From: CAYGTO01 sp964352815
GTDB lineage: Bacteria > Pseudomonadota > Alphaproteobacteria > Rickettsiales > UBA3002
DNA: 64,000 nt
Assembly (NCBI GenBank): GCA_964352815.1
Contig: CAYGTO010000006.1
Coordinates: forward strand, 1 to 64,000
Direction: 5' to 3'
Numbering within the stretch: the first letter of the stretch is position 1; the number at the start of each line of letters is the position of its first letter. The notes under the pieces were generated by a model that had not been told where the DNA came from, did no database searches, and worked only from the letters and a program-made list of their open reading frames with translations. Of this stretch, positions 25,451 through 34,242 are shown in pieces. The position numbers and the translations under genes are program-made.

Positions 25451-28132
25451 CTAACGCTCTCGCTGCGCCGCATCTATCACGGAAAGGCTATCTGCTTCAG
25501 CAACGATTGGTCTCGGCGCTTCGACTATCTGGCCCGCTTCACTTTTTTTTTCTTTCTCAATATCACGCAGCACCTCATCGCGCAGCTCCTCAAGGGCTTC
25601 GCGGCTGCGATACTGTTCTTTAAAGGCGTCTTTAAGCTTGTCACTCTGCTGGAGCTTACATACCATCTCCAGCGGGTCATCTTCGGTAATCGGGTGACGA
25701 GAGGAGGGAGTTGCAATCCCAAGTTTCTCAAATATCGCCTTGGTCATCGCTACGATCGACTTTTCGTAAGACGCACCTCCAATGCCCGTCATCAAGGCAT
25801 GCGAGACACCCAGCTTTTCCGCATGTAAATTAAAGCCGCGTGTGAAATCGCCACCATGAAACGAAATTGCCATCCCATTATGCTTCTTAACCCGGCGCAT
25901 CATCAAATCGGGCACTTCCGCAAGTCGGCATGACTCAAAGTCAATCTTATCCATATGCGTTGGAAGTTGCGGCGAACCATCGGTCGATAGCACTGCTAGA
26001 AAATGCGGCGCCTCTTCAATGCCCATTGCACCAAGCGCCTGATCGAGCACATGCGTCACCCCACTATCTTTACTGCGACCGCCCATGAAATAGGCCTTAT
26101 TTTTATCAATCGCTTTAGCAAGCATTCCGATCGTCAAACGGACTTTATCCGCCGCTTCGGGATGATCACGTTTCATCTTTTGCCAGCTTGCGCCTGATGC
26201 GCCTACGATCAAAATGGGGGCACCTTCCAGCGAACTACTTCCGAAAGAGGTCTCGCGAATGCCATCGGTCAGCTGTGTTGCCAGCCATTCAGGAAATGTT
26301 TTTTGTTCTTTTGAAACAGATTCGGGAAGCTGTGCCTGTTTCTTCTCAAACACTTCCTTCTGATGTTCGATATGGGCATCTTCATATTGGCGAATTGCAG
26401 CAAAGTTTTCTTGTGTCATTCCCGCGCTGAGCATGCCCGTCACAATCTGATCAACATCTGTATGGTACATCCCCGCGCCGTCCGATGCGATCACACACGG
26501 CACGTTGAGACCACGCCATATGCCGAAAGGAATTTTATCCAGCGTATCAATATTGTTGAGCGCAATATTGGAATCTGGATTAAACTCAACCGCCAGCAAT
26601 CCTTTCTCCACCAACGATGCCGCAAGCGTTCTAAACTCGTCGGTCACATCGCCGCTCATATTCTGGCCAAACCGTAGCCCATGGCCAATACGCATCCGGA
26701 TGCCATAATGATCCGCGACACGCATCGCCTCAATCACATTGCTTTCATTTTTTGTATTCTCACCCGCATGCACGCGAATGATGAAATCCGGATCATGGTC
26801 TTTTGCCCAGCGTGCCACCAAATTGAGGGCCCAGACGAAGTTTTTGGTGCGGTTAATCTCATAGCCCAGAAAATCAACTCCCGCAATATAAGGAGAACGT
26901 GCGGCTGACTGCACAGATTCAATCGCGCCAAGCGTTTTCCGTGGATCTTGCTCACGTTGAATCGCAATCAAGAGCCGCATGGTCACGCCGTGATCCTTGT
27001 GTGCCTTTTCCAATGCAGGAAGGGCGCGTTCAAGCCATTCCGGTTTTGCCGCACTCGTGACTGCCTGCTCCGTGTATGTGATCCCTTGCGCCGCATAGTC
27101 CTTTGCCACCTGATCAATAATCGGCGCGATCAGATTCGGGCTTTTGGTCAAAAAATTACCATAGCGATACATGTTACTATCAAAGTTACCCGCATCGTAG
27201 ATATCGTGCTGCGGGATCGCGAGGGTTGCTTCAAGCTTCTCGCGATACTCATCTGGAATATCAGATACGCGTATCACTTCGCATTCATTAAGCTGTGATC
27301 GCTTTTTGCCCGTTTGTGGGTCTTGTATCCAGCTCTGAGGGTCTTGTTCACAATCAAGCCCTTCACTTTGCCTTGGAATAAAGGTAGCAGGAGGCGCTTT
27401 ATAGCGCGTGATATTTTGGAGTCTCTCTTCTACTTCTGCGTCAGCCTCTTCCTTTGATTTTCCGCCTCTTTCCACCAATTTCTTGAGCAGTGCCACCGGA
27501 TAAAGCACCCCTTTCTTTTGGTCATACTCGCCATTAGGCGCCACGGCCTTATCATCCACCTCCGCTGCCAACCTCAGTAAATCCTTAGGCTTAATTTGCG
27601 CCGATAAGTGCGTATGCAAATCGGTTTTCGGCATCAACTCTGCGTCGCGGATCATATCGATTTCCGTGCGTTCCAGCGATGGGATGTCGAGCGCTTGACT
27701 GTTATAATAAGCCATCTGACGCATCTCCGTTGCTGTCATAGGGTAGGCTTTGATGCCAGGGTTGGCTTCATCCTTCTGCTGCCACTGCGCCACATCCATC
27801 GACCAGAGCAGCGCGGATTCGCCATCCGCATGCTGATAGCGAATGTCGATGGTGTCGTCAGGGTCAAGCTCGACAATGCATAACCCGGTTTCCAGATCAT
27901 AGTGATTCTTCAGATCCGTTTTTTCGTTGACCTTAAGGTCAGTGAGCAGCTTGGCGCGAATGATTTCCCGCCTAAACGCACCATTTTCAAGTGGCTGGCC
28001 TTCCGCGGTGCTCGAATCTTTATATTTTGAAAAATCAATCGTGAGGCGCAACGCGCCCGTTTCGGTTTGCTCCACGCCGATCGGTATCTCACCCACCGCA
28101 TCGAGCCGCATCAACTGGTCAATGTTCTTCAT
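25451..28132 (-). CDS. Adenosine-deaminase-like protein fused to a C-terminal SLOG-like domain
   Basis: This is a protein of about 893 residues. The first 160 residues are unrecognised, beta-rich and acidic. A metal-dependent deaminase core follows: TDLHTHL near residue 170, VHAGEN near 455, IGHGLRF near 485, FNPDSN near 525 and ASDGAGMY near 550. The His-x-His, HAGE and first Asp of the adenosine deaminase site are kept, but the second Asp of the usual DDP is Gly. The core is enlarged by an insertion between HTHL and the rest. The last 250 residues show a Rossmann-like fold with ILIVGASGASW, YFMGGRSKDSGVTHVL and ISFHGGDFTRG, which recall the LOG/TRPM-type SLOG nucleotide-sensing domains. The tail is a Glu/Lys coiled segment. 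Start 28132 has GAAGGG upstream; ATG 28147 is possible. It stands alone, convergent with mlaF and divergent from radA. Substrate and role are unknown. Confidence 0.65.
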   Translation of the reverse strand: MKNIDQLMRLDAVGEIPIGVEQTETGALRLTIDFSKYKDSSTAEGQPLENGAFRREIIRAKLLTDLKVNEKTDLKNHYDLETGLCIVELDPDDTIDIRYQHADGESALLWSMDVAQWQQKDEANPGIKAYPMTATEMRQMAYYNSQALDIPSLERTEIDMIRDAELMPKTDLHTHLSAQIKPKDLLRLAAEVDDKAVAPNGEYDQKKGVLYPVALLKKLVERGGKSKEEADAEVEERLQNITRYKAPPATFIPRQSEGLDCEQDPQSWIQDPQTGKKRSQLNECEVIRVSDIPDEYREKLEATLAIPQHDIYDAGNFDSNMYRYGNFLTKSPNLIAPIIDQVAKDYAAQGITYTEQAVTSAAKPEWLERALPALEKAHKDHGVTMRLLIAIQREQDPRKTLGAIESVQSAARSPYIAGVDFLGYEINRTKNFVWALNLVARWAKDHDPDFIIRVHAGENTKNESNVIEAMRVADHYGIRMRIGHGLRFGQNMSGDVTDEFRTLAASLVEKGLLAVEFNPDSNIALNNIDTLDKIPFGIWRGLNVPCVIASDGAGMYHTDVDQIVTGMLSAGMTQENFAAIRQYEDAHIEHQKEVFEKKQAQLPESVSKEQKTFPEWLATQLTDGIRETSFGSSSLEGAPILIVGASGASWQKMKRDHPEAADKVRLTIGMLAKAIDKNKAYFMGGRSKDSGVTHVLDQALGAMGIEEAPHFLAVLSTDGSPQLPTHMDKIDFESCRLAEVPDLMMRRVKKHNGMAISFHGGDFTRGFNLHAEKLGVSHALMTGIGGASYEKSIVAMTKAIFEKLGIATPSSRHPITEDDPLEMVCKLQQSDKLKDAFKEQYRSREALEELRDEVLRDIEKEKKSEAGQIVEAPRPIVAEADSLSVIDAAQRER

Positions 28133-28249
28133 CTTCCCTTCACGCATCTGTGTATGATTCTCTTATTTTGACACAATCTAACAGTATCTTCCGCTAATTG
28201 TATGAAGGTTTAATTAAGATTACCCCTATTTTACACGGAATGTGGCACG

Positions 28250-29617
28250 ATGGCTAAGGCAAAACTTCGTTATATTTGCAGTGCTTGCGGGACAGTCCAC
28301 TCCAAATGGTCGGGTCAGTGCGATGGCTGCGGCAGCTGGGATACGCTGCATGAAGAATCCGCCGTACAAATGCCGCAAGGGTTGGGTGAGGGCACCGGGA
28401 TGGTCTTGCCTTTTACCAACATTGCACAGAAAGCTTCCCAATCCGCCCGCTATGAATCCAGTATTACCGAGTTCGACCGCGTACTTGGCGGCGGGTTTGT
28501 CCCCGGCAGCGCCACACTTATCGGCGGGGACCCGGGCATCGGCAAATCCACACTGCTCTTGCAAGCCGCGGCGCAGCTCGCATCAGAAAACTCGCCCGTT
28601 GCCTATATTTCGGGTGAAGAATCCACGGAGCAGGTTCAACTCCGCGCACAGCGCCTTGGCCTTGCGAATCCGCATATTCATCTCGCTCATGCCACATCGG
28701 TGCGCGATATCCTTGCTTCCCTCAAACATTGTAATGCTAAGCTCGCCGTCATTGATTCGATCCAAACCATGTTTGTTGATAGCGTCAGTGCCGCTCCAGG
28801 CACGGTGAGCCAGGTACGTAGCTGTTCGAGCGAGCTGATTCATTATGCCAAAACCAACAATGTTTGCATTGTTCTCGTCGGCCATGTCACCAAAGAAGGC
28901 CAGATTGCCGGACCGCGAGTGATGGAACATATGGTCGATACGGTGCTCTATTTCGAAGGCGATCGCAGCTATCAATTCCGTATCTTGCGCGCCGTGAAGA
29001 ACCGTTTCGGCGCAACCGATGAAATCGGCGTGTTTCATATGGCCAAAGAAGGGTTGATCGGCGTCGATAACCCCTCTTCGCTCTTCGTGCGTGAACGCAA
29101 TCATGGCGTCAGCGGTATCGCCGTTTTCCCTGCCATGGAAGGGACACGGCCGGTTTTGGTCGATATTGAAGCGCTCATAGCCTCCTCAAACCTCGCCACC
29201 CCGCGCCGCGCAGTCGTCGGATGGGACAGCAACCGGCTAGCGATGATTCTGGCCGTGCTCGAAACCCGTGCTGGGCTACAATTCTCCGATAAAGAGGTCT
29301 ATCTCAATATTTCCGGCGGCTTGCGCGTCAATGAGCCGGCAGGTGATGCAGCGGTAGCAGCGGCGCTCATCTCCAGCCTGCTTGATAAGGCAACGCCCAA
29401 TGATTCGGTCTTTTTCGGCGAAATCGGCCTGTCCGGTGAACTCCGAAGCAGCTCTCATCAAGAGCAGCGCCTCAAAGAAGCTAAGAAGCTCGGCTTTTCT
29501 TCAGCCTACACCCCGCAATCAAAACCCGCGCCGGGAACGCATGATTCGGATAAAGCGCTTGGCATCACCCCCCTCAATCATGTAGAAGCATTGGTGCAAG
29601 TGATTCGGGAGCAATAG
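28250..29617 (+). CDS. radA: DNA repair protein RadA
   Basis: RadA (Sms), 455 residues, is a RecA-like branch-migration helicase in recombinational repair. The four-Cys zinc finger is Cys10, Cys13, Cys24 and Cys27. The Walker A motif GGDPGIGKSTLL is near residue 93, and the RadA-specific KNRFG motif near 253. The C-terminal Lon-like domain contains AVAAALISSLLD and FFGEIGLSGELR. It is divergent from the deaminase-like gene. It begins a run radA-cvpA-purF-SDR-ggt with gaps of at most eight bases. Confidence 0.97.
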   Translation: MAKAKLRYICSACGTVHSKWSGQCDGCGSWDTLHEESAVQMPQGLGEGTGMVLPFTNIAQKASQSARYESSITEFDRVLGGGFVPGSATLIGGDPGIGKSTLLLQAAAQLASENSPVAYISGEESTEQVQLRAQRLGLANPHIHLAHATSVRDILASLKHCNAKLAVIDSIQTMFVDSVSAAPGTVSQVRSCSSELIHYAKTNNVCIVLVGHVTKEGQIAGPRVMEHMVDTVLYFEGDRSYQFRILRAVKNRFGATDEIGVFHMAKEGLIGVDNPSSLFVRERNHGVSGIAVFPAMEGTRPVLVDIEALIASSNLATPRRAVVGWDSNRLAMILAVLETRAGLQFSDKEVYLNISGGLRVNEPAGDAAVAAALISSLLDKATPNDSVFFGEIGLSGELRSSSHQEQRLKEAKKLGFSSAYTPQSKPAPGTHDSDKALGITPLNHVEALVQVIREQ

Positions 29618-29625
29618 AGGCAGTT

Positions 29626-30309
29626 ATGGTCGAAACACAGATTAATCTATTCGACGCGGCGGTGTTAAGCGTCATTGGTCTTTCTGCCCTGCTCTCATTC
29701 TTCCGCGGTTTTGTGCGCGAAGTGCTCTCACTTGGCGCATGGATCGGCGCCAGTGTCATCACGGTCTACAGTTTTCCCACAGTTGCAGCGTCGATTTCTC
29801 CGCATGTTAGCAATAAAATCGCCGGTGCGGGCCTAGCTGCCATTGTCACCTTCATTGGTGCGCTCATCGTCATTTCGATTATCAATGCGATGATTCTCAA
29901 ATTCATCAAAAAAGGCTCCGAAGTAGGGCTGCTGGATAACTTTCTAGGGCTTGTCTTTGGCTTCGCACGCGGGTTTCTGCTTCTCGCACTCGCTTTCTAC
30001 GTAATGATGCTCGTGCTAACCGAAGAGGATTACCCGGAATGGATTCAAACGGCCCAAACCAAGAATTTCATTCAAGGCGGTGCGAAAATGATCGCGAGTG
30101 TTGCGCCGGATTATGTTCAAGAATTGGTCAAGAAGAAGGATGGCGACAAGGATGACAGTGCCGAGGAAAACGACAGCGCCTCCGATGAAACACCTGCCGG
30201 CGAACAAGGCTATAATTGGGAGAATGTTCAAGAGTTTGAGCGTTTGATCGATCAATCTGCCGACGGCGCGATCACTGAAGATTTAAGCCCACCCGAAGGA
30301 AATCAATGA
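29626..30309 (+). CDS. cvpA: CvpA family membrane protein
   Basis: This 227-residue protein has four membrane helices in the first 140 residues, containing the family motif LSFFRGFVREVLSLGAWI. A charged C-terminal tail (KKKDGDKDDSAEENDSASDE) lies in the cytoplasm. CvpA is named for colicin V production in E. coli, but its biochemical role is unclear; it has been linked to envelope stress and cell-wall tolerance. Its position just before purF, with which it overlaps by four bases, is conserved across proteobacteria and supports the name. Confidence 0.9.
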   Translation: MVETQINLFDAAVLSVIGLSALLSFFRGFVREVLSLGAWIGASVITVYSFPTVAASISPHVSNKIAGAGLAAIVTFIGALIVISIINAMILKFIKKGSEVGLLDNFLGLVFGFARGFLLLALAFYVMMLVLTEEDYPEWIQTAQTKNFIQGGAKMIASVAPDYVQELVKKKDGDKDDSAEENDSASDETPAGEQGYNWENVQEFERLIDQSADGAITEDLSPPEGNQ

Positions 30310-31775
30310 GTATACGCCCGATCGAAACTGAAAGCGACGCCTTCCACGATGAATGCGGTGTCTTTGGCATGTGGGGGCATGATGACGCTGCTGCCCATAC
30401 CGCGCTGGGGCTCCACGCCCTGCAACATCGTGGACAGGAAGCAGCCGGAATTGTGAGCTTTAACGGTATGCAGTTTTTCTCACACCGCGCACTCGGCCTG
30501 GTCGGTGACACGTTTAATCAGCAGGAAGTGATCAAAAAGCTCGATGGCCAAGCGGCTATCGGCCATAATCGCTATTCGACCAGCGGCGACACGTTTATTC
30601 GCAACGTTCAGCCGCTCTTTGCGGATTTTTCGTTTGGTGGCCTGGCGCTGGCGCATAATGGCAATCTAACAAACGCCTACAGCCTGCGCCGAGAGTTGAT
30701 TAATCGCGGTGCGATTTTCCAATCAACCTCTGACACAGAAATCATCATTCATCTCGTTGCCCTGAGCAAAGCCGAGACCATTGAGGCGCGCTTGATTGAC
30801 GCGCTTCAGCATGTCATAGGCGCGTATTCTCTGATCTCGTTAAGTGGGCGCGGCTTGATTGGCGTACGCGACCCGATGGGCGTGCGTCCGCTTGTGCTAG
30901 GAAAACTCGCTGACTCCTATATTCTCGCCTCCGAAAGCTGCGCCCTTGATATTATTGGTGCACATTTTATCCGTGATATAGAGCCAGGTGAAATGGTGGT
31001 CATCGATGAGAGTGGTATTCACAGCCATCATCCATTTGCCAAAGAACAAAAGCGCTTCTGTATTTTCGAATATGTGTATTTCGCGCGTCCGGATAGCTAC
31101 CTCGATGGCAAGAATGTCTATGAGTCCCGTAAGGCGATTGGCCGCGAACTCGCCAAAGAGGCAAGGCTTGATGCAGACATTGTAGTTCCGGTCCCTGACT
31201 CTGGCGTTCCTGCCGCGCTTGGTTATGCGGAGACCTCAGGCCTACCATTTGATCTCGGCATTATCCGTAATCACTATATTGGCCGGACCTTTATTGAGCC
31301 GACCGATCAGGTCCGCCATCTCGGCGTGAAGCTGAAACATAATGCCAATCGCACCATGCTTGAAGGCAAGCGCGTGGTGCTCGTAGATGATTCGATTGTA
31401 CGCGGCACCACCTCGAAGAAGATTGTTTCGATGGTGCGCGAAGCCGGTGCCAAAGAAGTGCATATGCGTATTGCCAGCCCACCAACGACGCACTCATGCT
31501 ATTATGGCGTCGATACGCCTGAGAGTGAGAAACTCATGGCACACAAACATAGTGTCGAAGAGATGGCACGCCTGATTGACGCAGATAGCCTTGCTTTCAT
31601 TTCACTCGACGGGCTGTACCGCGCTGTAGGTGAAGCGAATGGAAAGTCCGAAGACAATCCGCGCTATTGCGACGCGTGCTTTAGCGGCAACTACCCGATC
31701 ACCCTTGTCGATAAAGAAGCCGGCGTAAACGCGAACCAGAAAGATTTATTCTCTGGCATGGAACAGCTGGTATAA
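30306..31775 (+). CDS. purF: Amidophosphoribosyltransferase
   Basis: PurF, 489 residues, makes 5-phosphoribosylamine from PRPP and glutamine, the first committed step of purine synthesis. A 16-residue propeptide precedes the catalytic Cys17 (DECGVFG), which becomes N-terminal after cleavage; this is the form found in Bacillus-type enzymes. The PRPP-binding loop VVLVDDSIVRGTTSKKI is near residue 355. Cysteines in CYYGVDTPE and in YCDACFSGNYPI (near 455) could serve as iron-sulfur ligands, as in the Bacillus enzyme. It overlaps cvpA in ATGA. folD in this window makes formyl donors for the same pathway. Confidence 0.97.
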   Translation: MSIRPIETESDAFHDECGVFGMWGHDDAAAHTALGLHALQHRGQEAAGIVSFNGMQFFSHRALGLVGDTFNQQEVIKKLDGQAAIGHNRYSTSGDTFIRNVQPLFADFSFGGLALAHNGNLTNAYSLRRELINRGAIFQSTSDTEIIIHLVALSKAETIEARLIDALQHVIGAYSLISLSGRGLIGVRDPMGVRPLVLGKLADSYILASESCALDIIGAHFIRDIEPGEMVVIDESGIHSHHPFAKEQKRFCIFEYVYFARPDSYLDGKNVYESRKAIGRELAKEARLDADIVVPVPDSGVPAALGYAETSGLPFDLGIIRNHYIGRTFIEPTDQVRHLGVKLKHNANRTMLEGKRVVLVDDSIVRGTTSKKIVSMVREAGAKEVHMRIASPPTTHSCYYGVDTPESEKLMAHKHSVEEMARLIDADSLAFISLDGLYRAVGEANGKSEDNPRYCDACFSGNYPITLVDKEAGVNANQKDLFSGMEQLV

Positions 31776-31779
31776 CCGC

Positions 31780-32496
31780 ATGTCGCAACGCTTTCTCAAT
31801 AAACTTATTCTCATTACCGGCGCTTCTCGAGGCATCGGCTATGAGGTAGCCAAGGCGTTCGCGAAAGAAGGCGCACATATTATCGCCGTCGCACGCACAA
31901 CCGGTGCGCTAGAAGCACTCGATGATGAAATTAATACGCTCGGCGGTTCCGCAACGCTCGTCCCGCTTGATCTCACCGACACGGATAAAATCGATGCGCT
32001 GGGCGCCTCAATCTATGAGCGCTGGGGCAAGCTTGATGTGCTCATCGCCAATGCTGGGATGCTAGGCTCACTGATGCCGTCGCATCAAATTCCGCCGGAT
32101 AGTTTCGAGAAAGTCTGGCGCATCAATGTCGCTGCCAACCAGCGTTTGATCCGCTCGCTCGATCCATTGCTGCAACAATCGGACGCACCCAGCGCACTCT
32201 TTGTGACATCAGGCATTACCCAAATGGACGCGCCCTATTGGGGTTCCTATGCTTCGAGCAAAGCCGCGCTGGAAGCGCTCGTGCAATGTTACGCGGCCGA
32301 GCAAGAAGCAGCAGCACTCTCCGTGCATCTGGTTGACCCGGGTGTGGTTGCTACCAGCATGCGTGCGCAGGCCTTCCCCGGCGAAGACCCAGACACATTG
32401 ACCCGAGCCGCCGACATTGCGCCGGCCTTTGTCGAATTATGTGTGAATCGCAACGCGCCTCTACGTGTCGCGGTTAAAGCGTTATCTGATGCGTAG
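31780..32496 (+). CDS. Short-chain dehydrogenase/reductase
   Basis: This 238-residue NAD(P)-dependent SDR has the nucleotide motif TGASRGIGYEVA at residues 14-25, IANAGM near 90 and the Tyr-x-x-x-Lys pair in YASSKAALEAL near 150. An SDR of this kind commonly follows purF in Alphaproteobacteria; the substrate is not known. It starts four bases after the purF stop. The next gene's ATG lies inside its last codons, suggesting coupling. Confidence 0.88.
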   Translation: MSQRFLNKLILITGASRGIGYEVAKAFAKEGAHIIAVARTTGALEALDDEINTLGGSATLVPLDLTDTDKIDALGASIYERWGKLDVLIANAGMLGSLMPSHQIPPDSFEKVWRINVAANQRLIRSLDPLLQQSDAPSALFVTSGITQMDAPYWGSYASSKAALEALVQCYAAEQEAAALSVHLVDPGVVATSMRAQAFPGEDPDTLTRAADIAPAFVELCVNRNAPLRVAVKALSDA

Positions 32497-34141
32497 TGCA
32501 GCATTTGCCGCATTCTTTTTTCTGCTCCCAACCCTGTGCTATGCCCAGCTGATTGAACCCGAGGCCCCTTCTGGCTTCCATCCAAAACCCGCCGTCGAAA
32601 GTGATGACTTTATGGTCGTCACCGCACACCCTGAAGCGTCACAAGCGGCGCGTGACGTTATCATTGAAGGCGGCAATGCGCTGGATGCTGCCATCGCTGC
32701 GCAAATGGTGCTGAACGTCGTTGAGCCCCAATCCTCTGGCATTGGCGGTGGCGGCTTTTTGCTCTATTACGACGCACGCACCAAGGCAACCCACGCCTAT
32801 GATGGCCGGGAGACCTCACCCGCTGCCTTTCCCGCCGATGCGTTTATGGAAGAGAAAAACGGATCGCTTCAAAAGCAGTCCTTCAAAGACGCTTTAAGTG
32901 GCGCCAAAGCGGTGGGCGCACCAGGGCTGCTCACCATGCTCGATACAGCGCACAAAGCGCATGGGAAAACCGAATGGTCGTCATTATTTCATCGTGCTAT
33001 TACGCTCGCGAAAGACGGTTTTGCGGTGACCCCGCGCTTGCGTGCGCTACTCGATTACGCACCTACAATACACACCGACTTCCCATTCAAACACGTGTAT
33101 GAAGCGGAGAATGGGTATACGGTCGGCGATATCATCACCAACCCGGCACTAGCCAATACGTTCACTCAGATTGCAGCGCAGGGGACCCGCCCATTTTATC
33201 ACGGTGCCATCGCTCAACAGATTGTGGCTGCCGTCAACCAGGCTACCCCACCAGGTTACCTGACTCTGGATGATCTAGAAAACTACCGCACTGAAACTCG
33301 TGAACCCCTCTGTGGCCCCTTCATGGCTTACAAAGTTTGTTCCCTTCCCCCGCCTTCCGGTGGTATTACTGTGTTACAAATTCTCTCGCTATATGAAGCA
33401 TCCGCGCATGGAACCGACCTCGCACCTTCAGAACAATGGAACCACCTGCTGATCGCCACACGGAACGCATTCGCAGTACGCGCCCGCGTGGGTGATCCAT
33501 TAGAAATGCGCGACAGTGTAGAAGAGTTGCTTGATATTGAGGCATTATCTCCTTCCGAAGCCGAAGACAGGTCACAAGAAGCCCCGTCCACCACGCATCT
33601 CAGCATCACCGACCGTGAAGGCAATATCGTTTCCATGACCAGCTCGATTGAACACGCTTTCGGCGTCGGGGAAATGGCTGGCGGGTTTTTCCTGAACAAC
33701 CAGCTGACCGATTTTGATTGGGATGCAACGGACACTGCCAACGCGGTGCGCCCGAACCGCCGACCACGCAGCTCCATGTCGCCAACCATTGTGTTCGATG
33801 TCGACCATCGTCCCGTGTTGGTGATTGGTTCTCCCGGAGGGTCACGTATCATTCCCTACATTGCCAAAACCATCATCGCGCATCTTGATTGGGGACTATC
33901 GCTCGATCAGGCCATCGCCTCCCCTCATATGGTTATGAGCCCCAATGGACGGGTTGCCTATGAAGCCGCGGCCAACCCCGCACTTGTAAAGGCGCTCGGT
34001 GAGAGAGATCATGTACTTGATAAGAAAGAGCTGACCAGTGGCCTGCATGCGATCGCGATCGCATATGATGATGAGGGCGATGCTATCTCTTATGTCGGTG
34101 CCGCCGACCCTCGCCGCGAGGGGGTTGCACTTGGTGAATAG
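32489..34141 (+). CDS. ggt: Gamma-glutamyltransferase
   Basis: This 550-residue secreted Ntn-hydrolase cleaves or transfers the gamma-glutamyl group of glutathione in the periplasm. The signal peptide is MRSAAFAAFFFLLPTLCYAQ with likely cleavage after CYA. The large subunit ends near residue 369, where autocleavage before Thr in PSTTHLSITD would make the small subunit N-terminus. PRSSMSPTIVFD and GSPGGSRII near 450 are family motifs. The start is placed at the ATG overlapping the SDR stop by eight bases, because it begins the signal peptide; a GTG eight codons earlier is less likely. Confidence 0.93.
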   Translation: MRSAAFAAFFFLLPTLCYAQLIEPEAPSGFHPKPAVESDDFMVVTAHPEASQAARDVIIEGGNALDAAIAAQMVLNVVEPQSSGIGGGGFLLYYDARTKATHAYDGRETSPAAFPADAFMEEKNGSLQKQSFKDALSGAKAVGAPGLLTMLDTAHKAHGKTEWSSLFHRAITLAKDGFAVTPRLRALLDYAPTIHTDFPFKHVYEAENGYTVGDIITNPALANTFTQIAAQGTRPFYHGAIAQQIVAAVNQATPPGYLTLDDLENYRTETREPLCGPFMAYKVCSLPPPSGGITVLQILSLYEASAHGTDLAPSEQWNHLLIATRNAFAVRARVGDPLEMRDSVEELLDIEALSPSEAEDRSQEAPSTTHLSITDREGNIVSMTSSIEHAFGVGEMAGGFFLNNQLTDFDWDATDTANAVRPNRRPRSSMSPTIVFDVDHRPVLVIGSPGGSRIIPYIAKTIIAHLDWGLSLDQAIASPHMVMSPNGRVAYEAAANPALVKALGERDHVLDKKELTSGLHAIAIAYDDEGDAISYVGAADPRREGVALGE

Positions 34142-34197
34142 CAGCTCATTTTTCAGGGTATAACCCCCTCACCACACATTATTTTTGGCGCGATTTT

Positions 34198-34206
34198 TGC
34201 TAGTAT
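34198..34206 (+). promoter_or_regulatory. Possible extended -10 promoter element
   Basis: TGCTAGTAT fits the extended -10 pattern TGnTAnnnT, 37 bases before the first methyltransferase ATG. No good -35 is seen (ATTATT at the right distance). The surrounding stretch after ggt is A+T-rich, and a new transcription unit is expected here. Weak evidence. Confidence 0.3.
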
Positions 34207-34242
34207 ATGACTCAGCTAATTTTACCTGTGTGATGTTACCCC

